Assembly (NCBI GenBank): GCA_013407085.1
Contig: JACCGJ010013886.1
Location: forward strand, 1-64,000
DNA: 64,000 nucleotides
From: Atriophallophorus winterbourni
Taxonomy: Eukaryota; Platyhelminthes; Trematoda; Plagiorchiida; Microphallidae
Direction of reading: 5' to 3'
In this document: one piece after another, positions 24,235 to 33,595 of the stretch
Numbering within the stretch: the stretch's first letter is position 1
Layout of the letters: every line of letters starts with the position of its first letter
Notes under the pieces: generated by a model
Seen by the model: only the letters and a program-made list of their open reading frames with translations
The model's database searches: none
Told to the model about the DNA's origin: nothing
Made by a program: the position numbers and the translations under genes

Positions 24235-24380
24235 ACCCCTTGTTCAAGGACAAGTGTTCAGTTCAGTATCAGTATCAGTATCAGTATCAGTATCACAGGG
24301 CGATAGTCGACCAAGTCGAAACGAGTGCCCAGGTTCTTTCGGAGGTGTGCTTGAAAACACCCACCACTACCAGGATTGAT
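24235..24380 (-). repeat. Short repeat related to CR1 5' leader, just upstream of DARS
   Basis: On the minus strand this reads GGTAGTGGTGGGTGTTTTC, then CCGAAAGAACCTGGGCACTC, and ends in ACTGATACTGA repeats and AACTGAAC. The same order of blocks occurs at 47105-47205 (plus). The first block also occurs in the CR1 5' leaders at 29876-29845 (minus) and 34791-34822 (plus). It sits about 35-180 bp upstream of the DARS start codon in the same orientation, so it may contribute 5' UTR or promoter sequence. Confidence 0.6.
24258..24296. repeat. (AGTATC)n hexanucleotide microsatellite
   Basis: Five tandem CAGTAT-type hexamers, preceded by TTCAGTTCAGT, lie about 60-95 bp upstream of the DARS ATG. They probably arose by expansion of the ACTGAACTGA tail of the surrounding short repeat. 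Confidence 0.85.
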
Positions 24381-24606
24381 TCGTAAGTAACACAGGCGTG
24401 TGTAACTGTGAATGGAAGATGGGAGATGTCTCATCACCGAAAGGTGAGAGAGTTATGCATGTTGCATGTCCAATCGAATGAAAAGACGATGGACAGCAGT
24501 TTATTTCCACAAATGCGAAAAAATGAAAAAGAAACTCTTTTTTGTGTTTCAAAAAATTTTTCGAATATTTTTGTGTTTTTTTATCATAAAAATGAGGGAT
24601 TTAGTC

Positions 24607-25258
24607 TTAAGGGTAATGCTCCGGGAAGAGCTCCTGCCACCGTTCGTCCAGCCCATGTTTGAACGCAATTACTGAAGTTGCCAAGATTAGTTCTGCGGGA
24701 AGTGAGTTCCACGCGTTCACTATACGGATGCTAAAGAAGTGCGTTCTGGATTCGAGCCTGGTGTGCTGTTTACTTAGCTTAAAACTGTGCCCTCGTGTAC
24801 CAACCAAAGGAGAGAACCGGAAGAAGTCATCGAATTCTAAACAACTTAGTCCTTTGACAACCTTAAAGGTCTCTATAAGATCCCCCCTAAGTTGCCTCCT
24901 CCTAAGTGAGAAAAGTCCTAGTGCTAATAGACGATTTTCATAATTGGTGTGTGCTAACCCCTCGATCATGCGAGTGGCCAGCTTCTGTACCTTTTCTAGC
25001 TGCACTATATCCTTCTGGTAATACGGCTTCCAAGCCTGGATACAGTATTCTAAATGTGGCCTTACTATTGCCTTGTAGAGGGGCAATAGCACCTCAGCTT
25101 TTCTGCAAGTGAGGGCTGAACGTAGTCGAAAGAGTTCCCTCCTGGCCCTTTGAGCTGCAGCAGCACATTGATCAGCCCACTTAAAGTTCAGTTCAGTTTG
25201 CACAGGACAGTATGTGGCTGACAAGCCAATCGAGCGTCCAGAATTTCTTTCGGTTCAA
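24607..25258 (-). mobile_element. CR1-like element: 5' leader fused to ORF2 C-terminus
   Basis: The minus-strand frame encodes only the thumb and C-terminal part of ORF2: FKWADQCAAAAQRARRELF, RPHLEYCIQAWKPYYQKDI, LATRMIEGL, LFSLRRRQLRGDLIETF, and the end ELFPEHYP. It is closely related to the intact element at 43071-46849, sharing DQCAAAAQRAR and LRGDLIETFK. Directly 5' of the coding piece is CCGAAAGAAATTCTGGACGC through TGTGCAAACTGAACT, which is leader-type sequence also seen at 47140-47200. Everything from the leader to the thumb is missing, so the copy has an internal deletion or template jump. Confidence 0.8.
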
Positions 25259-25620
25259 TGGTTCAATGGTTTATTGTGGTGTAAAAGCATAGCTTAAAAA
25301 TAACCACAGGTTGGTATGTACAGTGTGGTGGAAATAAAATAGTAAGTGTCATCTGTTCGGGGACGGGGAGGCCTTATAGCGGGCCACACTCGCTTTGGAA
25401 TTGAGCCTTCCTTATATTGCGAGGCGGTAGCAGGAGAATACGGAGGCATCGGGGTGGCGTTAGACCTAGATACAAGTAAAACTGACAGGTGGTTAGGAAG
25501 GGAATGAACGGAGTAGTAAGGCAAGGAGGACAACGTACCTGGAAAAATGAAGCTAATACACGATGCGGTGTAGTAGATCAGTGCTTATCCGCGAACAACA
25601 GCGATCGGACAGACAAGGCC
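25253..25620 (-). mobile_element. 3' UTR of near-complete CR1 element A
   Basis: This follows the ORF2 stop of element A. It contains the hairpin GGCC-CGCTATAA-GGCC (within 25367-25392), which is shared with other CR1 copies, then an AATAAA and a terminal tandem CCATTGAA repeat at 25253-25275. Such short tandem 3' ends, rather than poly(A), are characteristic of CR1-clade LINEs. It abuts the leader of the next CR1 copy without a gap. Confidence 0.75.
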
Positions 25621-28395
25621 TCAAGGTATGTTGTTGTGGAGATCATTTAAATGAGCGTCCAGACTCCGTTTAAAAACCTCTACGGATGTTGCGGATACGA
25701 CTTCCTGGGGTAGACTATTCCAGTGAGTACATATCCGGAGGGAAAAGAAATGCCTGCGACAGTTGAGGCGTGAGTGTTGATATGAGAGTTTGAGTGAATG
25801 GCCACGAAGATGTGAAGTTTCACGATTAAGGACGAGAATGTGTTTACAAGGGTGATCAGTGGATGAGAGGATTTGGTAGGTGAGAATGAGGTCACCACGG
25901 AGCCTTCTGTATTTCACTGAAAAGAGATTGAGGGAGCGAAGACGTTCAGGATAAGGATACGAGGCCAGACCTCTGACAAGTTTTGTGGCGCGTCGCTGGG
26001 GAGCCTCAAGAAGTCTTTGGTCCTTCAGTAACCACGGGCACCAAACTTGAACGGCGTATTCGAGATGTGGACGGATGAATGTTTTGAGCAAAAGCGACAA
26101 ACATTGAGGTTCAAATCTGCGAAAAACACGTTTGAGAAGACCAAGCATGGCGTTTGCTTTATTGGCTGCTCTCAGGCACGTCGCCGAGACTGACATGTTG
26201 GACTGCACGATAATGCCTAAGTCCCTTTCTGAGGAAGTCGTCGCAATTTGGTGTAATCCCAGGTAATAGCTTGGGCTAGAGTTTGTACGCGTTGAAAGGA
26301 CGCGGCATTTCTCTGTATTGAACGGTAAGCAATTTTAGAGTGACCACACATAAAGCGAATTGAGGTCGTCCTGTAGTTGATTGATGTCGTGTTGACATGT
26401 GATGACTCTCCAAAGTTTCAAGTCGTCGGCATACATGAGCGTGTGGGAATCAATGGCTTGAACTACATCATCAATGAAGGATAGGAATAGGGTTGGCCCG
26501 AGTACAGAGCCTTGAGGGACACCGCTGGAAATGCTGAAACTTGAAGAGAGACATCCATCGACGCGGACGCATGCGCGGCGATCTGATAAATAACTCTCAA
26601 GCCACTGAAGCAACTGACCTGCAATCCCTAGAGAACATAATTTGCGGAGCAAGATTCGATGGTTGACTCTGTCGAAAGCTTTCGAGAAATCTAAGTATAC
26701 TAGGTGAATCTCACGTCCTTTGTCGACTTCGGATGTCCAGTGGTCACGTGCGAGCATCAGGTTCGTCACACATGATCTCCGGGGACGGAAACCGTGTTGC
26801 GAATCAGACAGAAGGTGTAGTCCTTCAATGAACTGGATCAGAGAGTCACTGATAATAGATTCCATAAGTTTCGATATAACAGAGAGTAATGTTATCGGTC
26901 GGTAATTAGACACGAGAGATCGAGAGCCGCTTTTATAGATGGGAGAGATAGATCCACACTTCCAGTCAAGTGGGACACAGCCGTTAGCAAAAAGGTGCGT
27001 GAAAAGATTAGCCAGGGGATAACAGAGAGAGGAGGCACATTCGCGTAGGGTTCGGGGATGGAAACCGTCTGGTCCAGCGGAACTGGTGGGCCGTAAGTTT
27101 TTTAGTTTACGATATATAACTGTGGGTGTAAATTCGATGTCAGATAAAGTGGAATGGGATGGGGATGAATTTACAGGAATCGTGATGTTGCCCGAAGAAG
27201 ATTGAAAAATTGAGGCAAAATGAGCTTTCAGAGCTTCGGCCGCAGCTGCAGCATCCTGGGTCAAGCCTTGTGGAGTCTCAAGGATCGTAACTCCAGGTTT
27301 AACATACCTCAAGCGGTTCACATAACTAAATAACCGTTTGGGATTGATGGCAAAAGAGCTCGTTAGTCTGTACTGGTAAGCGAGTTTGTCATCGCGAACT
27401 AGCGAATTGACTTTGTTACGAAGCTTCCGATAGCGCTCCCAGTTCGCAGGAGTTGGCATACTGAGATAGGTAGCCCATTCAATATTTCTTTCCCGCATCC
27501 ATTTTTGAGTGCGACTACGAATTGGAGTAAAACCTCGACTTTTGAGAGAAACTTCTTTGGTAACGGTGCATAAGCTTTGCAGATGCTGTAAACGGGTCGA
27601 AAAATGAAGCCAGGCATCTTCCGCCGAAGTTGATGAGTTAATAATCCAATCTTGTTCATCAATGATAGTGTTGAGAGACGCGTAGTTTGTCCGTTTACAT
27701 GAATAAATAGAGCGTGTATTTACCTTATCAGCCCAGTAAACTAGGTCGAAGTGGAGGAAGACATGATCACTGCGCCCGAGTGGGGGTTCCCGTTTGATAT
27801 ACTCAATCATTAATTCGTCATTGGTCAAAATCAAGTCTAGCAGTGAGGGCGAATGCTGCGAGTGAAAACGTGTTGGGAGCGTGGAGTGGTTGAAAAGTGG
27901 ATGAGTGTGTATTAAGTCCAGTAGTTCATTAGATAGAGAGTCGCTAGGATATGGGTCACAGAATAGGCGTGGTAAATTGAAGTCACCCATAATGAGGACA
28001 TGTGTGTGGAAAACAGTTAATGCGTGGTTCAGATCTGTCAGCAATTGCATGTCGCGAGCCGCTGAGCTATTCGGTGGACGGTAGATGAGAACAATCAGTA
28101 ACGTTGAATGAACGGATAGTTGCAGAACACAGGAAAGACCGTCGGAAGATTGAAAACCATCTAATACTGAGCAGTGTAGTGATGATCGGGTGTAAAGAGC
28201 TACACCTCCTCCTGCTGTAGGCCGATCTGACCGGAGGACAGTCATGTTAGTCAGCTCAATCTCACTGTCGAGGTGGCAATCACTCAACCAAGTTTCTGTG
28301 ACGGCAAGAATGTCATAGGGGCAAGCGGAAGTACGTAGTCTGAGTTCGTTAATTTTACTAAGAAGGCTTTGAGCATTAGTATAGCCACATACCAA
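25621..28395 (-). CDS. CR1-like ORF2 (endonuclease-reverse transcriptase) with one internal stop
   Basis: This ORF2 product would nick target DNA and reverse-transcribe the element RNA. The N-terminal APE-type endonuclease shows YTNAQSLLSKINEL, AVTETWL, GGGVALYTR, VLIYRPPNS, MGDFNLPR, LDLILTNDE and GRSDHVFL. The reverse transcriptase follows: [67 protein letters not shown] and a catalytic YADD (commonly FADD in relatives). A single TAA at 26337-26335 interrupts the frame before NCLPFN. The same frame then stays open to 25621 through thumb and C-terminus, giving about 924 codons, like the 926-aa ORF2 at 44069. The upstream boundary lacks an ATG; the frame overlaps the end of ORF1, so reinitiation or frameshifting is possible. 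Confidence 0.88.
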
Positions 28396-28424
28396 GGACT
28401 TCCGCAGAATAAGTGAAGGCTGAT

Positions 28425-29948
28425 TTACACCTGAGCCGGTCGGGACACGACCGGCTGGTTCAGGTTTTTTGATACGTCAGTAGATGCGGGTGGTAGATTT
28501 GTTACTTTAGGATTGACGAGTGAGTCACCATCGGTGCCAGTGTTGGGCAATCTGGATACAACGGTCTGTATAGGATTACGGCGTTGATTGTCGGAATATA
28601 GTCGAACATTAGGTGGAGCATATCTACGAGTTGTACGCCAAGCACTTAACGCAGAATTTACCATATCGGGATGTAGAAAACAAACCTTCAGTAAGCGGGG
28701 AGAATTACCAGAGTAAGTACCTGAACGAGGAAGACGGTAAATAGCGGTTGTGATTATATCAGTACACTCCATGTGACTATGTAGGAAACGCCACTGATCG
28801 TAATCATGCTGTTTCTTATCTAGATCATTCGAACATTCGCCTCCTGGTACACCATGAATGATGATAGCTGATGGCTCTCGGTGCGTTGATTTAGAATCAC
28901 GATTCTTTTGGCGCTCAGTCCATGGAACGTTCGGAAAGATCCGGATAATACTAGATTCACCGTGGAGTAAATAGGCAGACAATAAAACGTCTTCAGCTTG
29001 TTCACTCGTTTGCAAGTCAATACGTAAGAGACGGGCTTTATCGGCATGGGGGGAAGATGGATGTCGGGTTAATCGTGTTATACCCGAGGGATCTATGGCT
29101 GGGATTTTCATTTTCGAACACAAGTCAATCCACTGTTGTAGATCATGTTCACGTTTACTTTTGAACTGTGTACATGTTGACTCAGGTACATTGGTACAAA
29201 TGACGGAGAATGTGTGAGGACGCGCGTTTTTGACTTTTGGCGGAGAAGTGTTTGACTGCTTTTTCTTTGAGGTAGTTGCAGTAACCGGGTCTTTCAGTGG
29301 AAGGTATGACGGAGGGGAGAGTGTGCACCCAGGGTTACATTCAACAACAGGAACTATAGGCTGATCTTGTTGCCGGCGCAGAGAGGCGAGTTCTGCAAGA
29401 ATACGGCGGACATCAGATTCAACTTTAGAAATCCTATTATCGACTGTTTGACGGGGGGTTGCACTTTCGGGTCGAGCTGGTGTTGAGGACAACTGTGGAG
29501 TAACTTGTGAGGTACGCATAGGACATGTCAGCAGAGTAGATTCGCCATTATTCTGCAGAGATTCAAAATCAGGAAGGCATATCTGGCAAATGTATTTCAG
29601 AGAAGAAGATGCCTGTGACCGTATTACTGCAGTTTCTAAGTCCGTAAGACGAGGTTCACAAGATAGATGCGTTTTCGTGCAGCACAAAGAGCAAGTGATA
29701 GACTTCGTTCTAGGTCCGACACGAGAGCCACACACTCGGCAAGAACAGCTCGAAATGGCAGGCATTTTCGGTTCTAACTTGGAGTCAATTGAGTCGAAAT
29801 AAAGTATAAAATCACACAGCACTAGAAATTGCAAAATTTCGATGGAAAGCTGCGGAGAAGCGCCCACCACTACCGAAGGGTCAATCCTTTTTCTCCGTGT
29901 GGAACCTCTGATGGTCGTAGGACTAGGAGAATGTAGTTGGAGGAGCAC
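28425..29948 (-). CDS. CR1-like ORF1 of element A, PHD-like finger and nucleic-acid-binding domains
   Basis: This is an open frame of 507 codons. The biological start may be the internal ATG at codon 62 (MPAISSCSCRVCG). A PHD-like C4HC3 finger follows: CRVCGSR, CSLCCTKTHLSC and ICQICLPDF. A coiled-coil-like segment (NRISKVESDVRRILAELASL) comes next. Two successive RRM-like blocks follow, one around HTFSVICTNVPES to LLRIDLQT and one around AIIIHGVPGG to LLKVCFLH. ORF1 proteins of this sort coat the element RNA and escort it to the nucleus. No stop interrupts it, so with ORF2 it forms a nearly complete element. A 3'-truncated, inverted duplicate is at 34715-35632. Confidence 0.85.
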   Translation of the reverse strand: MLLQLHSPSPTTIRGSTRRKRIDPSVVVGASPQLSIEILQFLVLCDFILYFDSIDSKLEPKMPAISSCSCRVCGSRVGPRTKSITCSLCCTKTHLSCEPRLTDLETAVIRSQASSSLKYICQICLPDFESLQNNGESTLLTCPMRTSQVTPQLSSTPARPESATPRQTVDNRISKVESDVRRILAELASLRRQQDQPIVPVVECNPGCTLSPPSYLPLKDPVTATTSKKKQSNTSPPKVKNARPHTFSVICTNVPESTCTQFKSKREHDLQQWIDLCSKMKIPAIDPSGITRLTRHPSSPHADKARLLRIDLQTSEQAEDVLLSAYLLHGESSIIRIFPNVPWTERQKNRDSKSTHREPSAIIIHGVPGGECSNDLDKKQHDYDQWRFLHSHMECTDIITTAIYRLPRSGTYSGNSPRLLKVCFLHPDMVNSALSAWRTTRRYAPPNVRLYSDNQRRNPIQTVVSRLPNTGTDGDSLVNPKVTNLPPASTDVSKNLNQPVVSRPAQV

Positions 29949-31067
29949 CGCGCTATAATCGATGCACTGCCAAAAGGTAATAAATAATAGTGTTCAAGTC
30001 GCGCTGGGCTGAAGATGAATAAAAGCCTATCAGATATACTTCGATAGTATGCGATTGAGCACCTGGCAATTTGATGAGGTTTTTTAATAGTTTAATAGCG
30101 TTGAATAGTGTATGAATAGTGTATGATAGAGTTGATCACCTTATTCTCATTCAAAAGCTACGCCACTACGGAATCGATGGCCCCTTGTTGACGTGGATCA
30201 GCCGATTTCTGCAAGATTTCACATCGTGTGTGCGCGCTTAAGACGCCTATTCAGACTGTTTCCCGGTAACCAGTGGAGTTCCGCAAGGATCCGTACTCGG
30301 ACCCACTCTCTTCCTTATATTCATCAATGATATTAGCATGATCTAATCAAGCCTATTTTTACTCTTCGCGGATGACCTCAAGGTTCGGCGTCGTATATCT
30401 AGCTTCGAAGATCATCAAATCCTGCAACGCGACCTCGACCGCCTCTACCAGTAGTCATTAGAACACAATTTACCGTTCAACTCAACAAAATGCCACATTC
30501 TGGTCATTCGACACTCTGTTCGTTACGCGTATCACTTGGGGGACGAGCTTTTGCACCATGTGGACCAGGTAAGCGACCTCGGCGTCATCCTACAGCAAGA
30601 CATGGTTTGCTCCAGCCACTGTGACAAAGCTGCAAGAACCGCAAACCACAGTGTTGGTCTTCGGAGGCAACTTTTCGGACGCTTTGACCGACGACTCTTC
30701 TCCTAGCTACTGTCCGCTTATATCCGCCCTCCGCTCGAATATGCAGTCAGTGCGTGGCATCCGTGGCTCCAACAAGACATGAACGCCCTCGAACAGCCAC
30801 AACGGCGAGCAACAAAGCTTATCAACGGCCTTCAAAACATGTCCTACGAAGAACGGCTGCACTATAGCGGTCTCTTCTCAATCCGCTACCGACTCCTCCG
30901 CCGAGATTTGCTTTTGACCTTTCGCATTCTCACAGAGAATCAGCACCCTTGCAAGTCCCTGATGCCTCTATCCAATCGACGTAATCATCGTGGGCACGAT
31001 CTCAAGATTGCTCATCAGAACAGCCGATTGAACAGTCGACGGTATTTCCGACCCCTTCGCATATGCC
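29031..31067. repeat. Left arm of 2,037-bp inverted duplication
   Basis: The reverse complement of 33596-35632 matches this segment along its whole length with no net length change. I noted at least six single-base differences (for example P/L and I/V codons in ORF1, and CTCC/CCCC near 30701), giving roughly 99.7% identity. This arm keeps continuous coding context on both sides: ORF1 continues below 29031 and the CR1 C-terminus continues above 31067. It therefore looks like the original. Confidence 0.92.
29949..30114. mobile_element. 5' leader of element A and junction with the next CR1
   Basis: Minus-strand leader sequence of element A extends to about 30000. The conserved leader block GTAGTGGTGGGCGCTTCTCC lies just inside the ORF1 frame at 29876-29845. 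Sequence from 30000 to 30114 is AT-rich with repeated GTGTATGAATAGT-like units. It separates A from the oppositely oriented CR1 fragment. Confidence 0.5.
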
Positions 31068-31560
31068 GTGTCTGGAACGCTCTCCCGCCGGAGGTTGTAT
31101 GTGCTGAGTCACTGTCTTCGTTTAAGCAACGTCTAGACAAACACCTATGGCAATCAACTTTCAAGTAACTTTTGTTTATCTTTCGCCATTCCGATCTACC
31201 CCATTATACTACATACCACTCACATATCCATAAACGACTAAAACGTTTTCCAGTCTTTTCTCCCCAGCTTACAAGCATCAACGTTGCTCACGCCAAAGCA
31301 ACCGTCCGCAAGTACGTCATGCACTGGAGGACGTGGTGGGAATGTGTCTTGGGCTGACACTTTTCCCTATAAAAAGCCACAAATGTCCAATCAAGGTGTA
31401 TGTAATACGCGAACATGGCCCGCTATAAGGCTTGTTTGCCTCCGTTTTTCTCTCATCATGTATGCTTTTTAGCACGCTTTGTGAGACCCTCTGTACACAC
31501 CACCCAGTGGTTTCTTACAAGCTATCAGCTTTTATTACCACAATAAAACTATTGACTATT
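30115..31560 (+). pseudogene. CR1-like element B, 5'-truncated and mutated, with 3' UTR
   Basis: Plus-strand translation begins inside the palm (VDHLILIQKLRHYGIDGPLL) and continues [40 protein letters not shown] and SAYIRPPLEYAVSAWHPWLQ. It then passes into an open C-terminal stretch 30779-31168 (RATKLINGLQNMSYEERL, RLNSRRYFRPLRICRVWNALPPEV). In-frame stops occur near 30241, 30345 and 30453. The 3' UTR carries the GGCCCGCTATAAGGC hairpin at 31415-31430 and ends in an AATAAAACTATTGACTATT tail near 31540-31560. The copy is not functional. Confidence 0.88.
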
Positions 31561-31775
31561 AAAATAAGCACATAGTTGAAAATAACCACAGGAAGTTTGG
31601 TAATGTGAGACGAAAATGGTAAAAACGACAGAATGTGCAGGCCTCACACGCGTTAAATCATGATTTTTTAATTGACTGAGCACTTGTAAGCTGTGTTTAT
31701 TTCAGTTCAGTAGACACAGGCCTGTAAGTGGCTGCAAAGCCAATCGAGTGTCCGGAATTTTGTCGGTGGAAACTT
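31561..31775 (-). mobile_element. CR1 3' UTR remnant and leader-type short repeat
   Basis: On the minus strand 31640-31561 resembles the end of element A's 3' UTR (CTGTGGTTATTTT then a TATT-rich tail), so it lies tail-to-tail with element B. The piece at 31695-31775 (minus) matches the short leader-derived repeat: GACACTCGATTGGCTTTGCA then CTGAACTGAA. Both are fragments. Confidence 0.5.
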
Positions 31776-32049
31776 GCATATAAATAAAGCTTCTAAGGTT
31801 ACCACTGCCTGAAATCGTTCTTTTTACTAGATGTCCTAGTCGTATGCGACAGGTGATGATACGTCAGCAGTTATCAAGACCGTCCTTCGTTGCACACGTT
31901 TTGTAACTTCTTCTTCTGAATCGAAAGCAGAAGGGATAAAATCCCGTTTGAGCTTCATCACAGTAATAGACATGGGTGACTTCTGCTGACAAGGCAAACA
32001 CTAAGAGTAGGGGAACACCACTATATCACTCCGGGGATCAGGTCCATCC

Positions 32050-33595
32050 GTCTTGACAAATGCTGATCCAACGCGCTTTTGAATAGCTGTTCAGATGACA
32101 GAGACAGAAACCCTTTCGGTAGAGAGTTTCAAGTGTTCACCACCCGCGTGGATAGCGTGCTCACATTACTCAGCTTCAGCCTTCTAGGCTTCTGCAACTT
32201 AAAGTCATGTCCACGAGTCCTCGACTCACCCTCTGATCGGAAGTACTGGAGGAACTCGTCTCCATATTGACCAAGAAGAATATGGCGTATCAGGAGCAGG
32301 TCATTTCTTTCCCTTCGAAGTTCAAGGGGGTATAGTTTCAGCAAGCTTCTCCTATCCTCGTACGCGAGTTGGCGCATTCCACAAACCATCTTAGTGCCCC
32401 TCCTTTGTACCCTCTCCAAAGAGTCGCATTCGCCTTTGGACTGAGCAAATGCAACAGGTAGTCCATATTCCAACAGAGGACGAATGTACACAGAGAAAAG
32501 TGTCTGGAACATTTGCGGGGTAATGGACGCAAATGAACGCCGAATCGCCCAGAGCATCCTGGTAGCGCTGCCTATTCTCCGTCAAGTGTCAGCATTCGAC
32601 TTCAAGGAATCCATAACCAGAATCCCTAAGTCTTTCCCGACCGTCACCGCTCTAATAGGCTTACATCCAAGAAAGTATTCACCACCAGAGTCATCGGAGT
32701 TTATGCGCATGACCACTGTTTTGTCCTCATTGATAGGCAGTGACCAGCGATGTGTCCAACAGAATAAGTCATCAATTGCTAGCTGCAGTTGCTTGTGGCC
32801 ATCACAGGAACTGACAGAGGCCCACAGTTTCAGATCATCCGCAAATAAAAGGCAATCGATCGCTACCGCGCCCGGAATATCATTCACGGAAACTTTGAAT
32901 AACAATGGGCCAAGGACAAGTCACTGCGGCACTCCCGAGCCTGCTATCATCTCTGAAGACAGACTCCATTCACCTTTACACGGTTTGACTGCCCTGAGAT
33001 AAATGCCTCGATCCATTTAAGTAGACAACCCTGAATACCCAAACCCTCCAGCTTTACGAGCAATCGGCGGTGGGGCACGCGGTCAAACGACTTACTAAAG
33101 TCGATAAAAATGACATCGACCTCTTGACCAGAATCAGTCAGAGCACACCAACTTTCTCGCACCAGGAGCAGATTACTTAGGCATGAGCGATTTTTGGTGA
33201 ATCCATGTTGTTGTGGACACCAACGCCCACACTCAAAAAGAAATAGCTCTAATTTCCTTTTGATCAGCTTCTCTAAAATTTTACCGATCACAGAAGTCAA
33301 TGTGACCGGCCTGTAATTAGCGGGACTACCGGGGTCCCCACTCTCGAACAAATGTTTATTAATACCCTGTTTCCATTCTTGTGGCAAGACTTCTAATGTT
33401 ACAGATTTTGTAAACAACCTGGCCAGCGGAACGCACAGCACTTCTGATAGAGCGCGTAAAACCAACGGATGAATACCGTCTGGTCCTGGCGCGGATTGTG
33501 TGTCCAACTGTTCCAACATGAGTCTAACTGTTTCTACATCTACATCAAGATCAAACAGAACCTCACTGTTATTAGAGACAGAAGTATTCAGACAT
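32050..33595 (-). pseudogene. CR1-like element, endonuclease lost, frameshifted RT
   Basis: Minus-strand 33595-32950 encodes VRLMLEQLDTQSAPGPDGIH, NYRPVTLTSVIGKILEKLI, QHGFTKNRSCLSNLL, FIDFSKSFDRVPH and SGQSNRVKVNGVC. After a break near 32945, 32905-32582 encodes FADDLKLWASV, LPINEDKTVVMRI and VGKDLGILVM. After another stop, 32557-32129 gives RPLLEYGLPVAFAQ, RRGTKMVCGMRQL and TRGHDFKLQK. It is closely related to the copy at 48218-49800. Its 5' end is cut exactly where the right arm of the inverted duplication begins. Confidence 0.85.
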
